Of a DNA stretch of 64,000 nucleotides, positions 60,900-64,000 are shown piece after piece. Origin of the DNA: Lichenostomus cassidix. Taxonomy: Eukaryota; Chordata; Aves; Passeriformes; Meliphagidae. Location of the stretch: the NCBI GenBank assembly GCA_008360975.2, contig CM039211.1:7811522-7875521 (forward strand), in the 5' to 3' direction. Numbering within the stretch: position 1 is the first letter of the stretch; each line of letters opens with the position of its first letter. The notes beneath the pieces were generated by a model, which saw only the letters and a list, made by a program, of their open reading frames with translations, ran no database searches and was not told the origin of the DNA. The position numbers and the translations under genes are program-made.

Positions 60900-63800
60900 A
60901 AAAAAAATTACAAATATGACACAGAAGTGACATAGTTATAACAAGAATATACCGTTATACATACATAGCACAGAACAAGCAAATTTAGCTGGGGATAATG
61001 CAGGTAGGGGTTGATTACTGCTCTCTGCACTTTGTTCCTTAGTCTTCATCTCTCCAGTGCACAGTGAGACCTAAAGCAGGGGATCCCACTGTTCCATGTC
61101 TCCAGGCTTTTAATGCATTTGACCTTCATTAAAGACCCAGTCCTTTGCCTGCTCCAAAGGAACTTCCCTGTTCATTTAAGCCCTCGATCCCCCACAGTTA
61201 CAAGTTTTCCAACAAGTAAACCTATTTGTAGGCACAAAGAGAAACTTGTAGACTTTTTGATTTAAAAGCAATGATAGTTAGGACTGAGTTCTTGAAATGA
61301 AGAGTGGGGAAGATGTGGAAGGGAATCTGTTTTGGCATTCATATGGCTGTTGCCACGAAAATTCTGCTCCCTAGGTAAAGGCCATCTAAGTGAGGCACAG
61401 GTAAGAAAATGATCAGAGTAAATTGCATTCTGCACAAATACCAGAACTCTGAGACACATGAGATGGAGGATGTGAAATTACTAACCTGTAATGACGACAG
61501 CAGTTTAATTATCACACTGGAGACTTGAGACAGGACAAATAACAGAGTGAGGCAGCCACTCCTAATTTGTATGCCAGTATCACCATTGAGCAAGATGTCA
61601 ATAGATAATTTTTAAACACAACCAGTGACTTCCTTCCCAGGAATGAAGTAAAGAAGAAACATCCTACAAATGTAGGGTGTTCTACAAGAACAAGCAAGAA
61701 AAGCTCAACGGAAGAAAAAAAAATAGAGAGTGTGAATAAATGGCACACTAAAGGTAAAGGAAATTATTAAAAAACACCTTTTGAAAAATTCTAGTTTCAT
61801 TACGAAGTAGAATAGATGGCATCATAAACAGAGATAAAAGAAATGTGAAAAACACAGCACAAAAGGCTAGTGAGATAGAGAAAGATCTCAAAAGGGACAT
61901 AAGAAAAGAATAATCAGCCTCACCTCTGTATCTCTCAGATAGGAAACCTATCAGAGAACACAGCACCAACAGGTACATCAGCAGGATGTAAATGGGACAG
62001 CAGAAAACACAGCCTTAAGAGAAGACAGGTAAGTTGTCTGTGTCTGTGCTCCCAATGGAAGGCCTTGCAGCATTTTCAGAAACTTCTCTATGGGTGGATA
62101 TGTCAAAAATGCTAACTTAAACTTAGGCAGCAACAAAAGGCCTTACAGAACAAGCAAATAAGATAAGTAGTAACAACTGCCACATTTATTCCCAAGCGAT
62201 TTAAAGAAAGACAGACAGTGAAATAATTGAATTAGGTGGCTTCAGTACATCATCACTCAAAAAACTCTTTGGAACCTGAAGATTAGAAATTATAAATGTG
62301 AGGCTAACACTTATCTCAAGAGTCTATAAAGGACATTCAGGAACCTACAGAGAATAAAAACAACTTATATTATGAACAAAATAACATAAAAATCCAGAGT
62401 AAAGAACAGAATTCATGATCTTGCCTTTTGCAAATTGCATGAATGACTTCAGATGAAAAAGCCTAATCCATCACAATCTCTGGAGGAAACTTCCAGGTCA
62501 GCACAGGTTTCTCAGAGATTGCTATTTGATGGGTTACAATGTCACTATGCAGAAAACTAGAAGGCAATTTCCCTGCACTGCGGTGATTTGATTCCCTCAC
62601 ACAGGGAAAAGACCGGGGCTGTACGGCATCAGTGTAACAGACAGACACACTGCCTACTCCTGTGCCAAGAAGGCAGAAGCACAGGACTGTGCTAAGCACA
62701 GTGTTAAAGATGTTTTTCAGGAAAATTAGGAATAACTCCAATTAGGAAGAAATTCCAATGAATGCAGACTGATTCTCTTCCTTAAATATTTGGGAAATGA
62801 CATGCAAGGAAATGTATGCACTGGACTGGAAGGAGAGGGAAGTCAGAAGAGTGCAAGAGGTACCTTTGATTTGTTTCCCAATGGTTTGATTTGTTTCCCA
62901 ATGTCCAGACATATAGAACAATATCCCAAGAAGAGGGGAAAGATAAGAATCAGAACCATTAACCTGATATGGGCACTTTGTGGAGCAGATCATGAATTAA
63001 TCTGTCTTGATGCCAGAGAAGAAACTCTCTGCAAAAGTAGAAGGCAGGACGCAAAGTCATCTCTGGGCTACTGTGCCTCTGCTCTCAAAGGCAAATGCCA
63101 CTCCTATTGTTCTGCATCTGAAACTGCAATTCCCTCACTTCTGCCCAGAGTATCATACTCATATCTCATACAAGGTATTCCATAACCTGCCTCTGCCCCT
63201 CCACCATAAAGAAAGAAATTTAAAAAAAAACATTTCAGAGCCACTTCTTCCTCGAATGAAATAGTAAATTAGGAATGCTAACACATTACCTACCAGGTGG
63301 TGAGTATTCCTCTTGGCAACATACAGTCATCCATTGTGGAAAACTTTGTGAATTGCAGACCTTTGATCAGCTGCTGCTCCTCACAATGATAAAGAAGGAC
63401 CTACACCAATCTTTCCTTCCTGTTTCTTGTGTCAGTGCCTCCCTCCCACCCAGCTCTGGCAGCTCTGCTCTCCAGCTAGTTATTGACTCTGACCATGTTT
63501 CCAGAGCAACAAAATAGTTCTTCCCCAGGGTTCTAGCTGTTGCATCAATTGTCATTTATTCTCCAGCAGACAGTGGCTGTAAGTATTTAACTGCCCATCC
63601 CTGATTTTGCACAATTCCTGTACATATCAGCACGTTGTTACCTATTTGTAACACAAATATGTGGTGTGCCACCCACAGATCTGGTCAAGGTGCTAGGTAC
63701 AAAAATGGAAAAAAAAAAAAAAGAAGCTTCCATCCTGCCCCACTCATTACAAAAATTATCACTTGGCATCCAAGTACCTGGTATTTTTTTATTGTTACAG

Positions 63801-64000
63801 CTAGTAACAATATGTTTATTGTTACAGCTAGAGATGAAAAGGCAAAGCCCCACAGAACATATGTTTGAAGGTGCATTTATCAGCCAGAAATTGGTTTAAG
63901 ATGGAAAATTATCTGCTTTAAATAGAGACAAGCATACATTGGTTGTCTTGGGATCATGGTCAAGTGATGGTTGGGTGCTGGATGCTTCCCAATGCAGTGG
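60900..64000. other. Intergenic DNA
   Basis: No gene supported. A 20-bp tandem duplication lies at 62865-62904. The neighbour expected upstream of TSLP in mammals, SLC25A46, is not seen in the window. Confidence 0.4.

Noticed and set aside
62463..62741. A minus-strand 92-codon frame with a hydrophobic start, tested as an SLC25A46 exon
   Set aside because: It does not match SLC25A46 or any family I know, and no supporting exons are nearby.
1..64000. CRISPR arrays, bacterial operons, phage modules, rRNA or tRNA genes
   Set aside because: The window is vertebrate nuclear DNA. No regularly spaced repeats, and no cloverleaf or rRNA segments were seen by eye.

Overview
The window looks like bird nuclear DNA, probably from a songbird. 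It carries many CR1 LINE fragments with the typical avian 3' tail, endogenous-retrovirus LTRs of avian type, GC-rich CpG-island promoters and short introns. In mammals the same gene block lies on human 5q22. In birds much of 5q corresponds to the Z chromosome, so a Z location is likely, but this is inferred from synteny only.

Bases 1-9749, minus strand: the 5' part of WDR36 (UTP21 homologue, a WD40 protein of the small-subunit processome). Nine coding exons can be placed base by base, covering about the first 337 residues. The rest of the gene lies beyond base 1. CR1 fragments sit in introns 1 and 2.

Bases 10389-12007, minus strand: a compact four-exon gene that I reconstruct from splice sites. 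It encodes a secreted protein of about 164 residues that closely resembles the four-helix cytokine thymic stromal lymphopoietin (TSLP). It has a hydrophobic signal segment, the T-Y-x-F-x-x-C start of helix A, a C-P-G-F motif, a final C...VWRSYN helix and seven mature cysteines. It lies directly upstream of WDR36 in the same orientation, as in mammals. Its stop codon is only 640 bases from the WDR36 start, and two tandem poly(A) signals lie between them. None of its exons is an ATG-to-stop frame, so simple ORF scans miss it. This is the main discovery of the window.

Bases 12400-13340: a second CpG-rich block upstream of the TSLP-like gene. From about 13.4 kb to 64 kb I find no intact gene. The region is AT-rich intergenic DNA with CR1 fragments in both orientations, one solo LTR with a perfect 6-bp target-site duplication (47812-48220), two copies of another LTR family (about 52.4-53.4 kb and 54.3-54.7 kb), microsatellites, a Z-DNA-type alternating tract, several perfect inverted repeats, and an unidentified frame-broken coding-like stretch near 15.1-16.1 kb.
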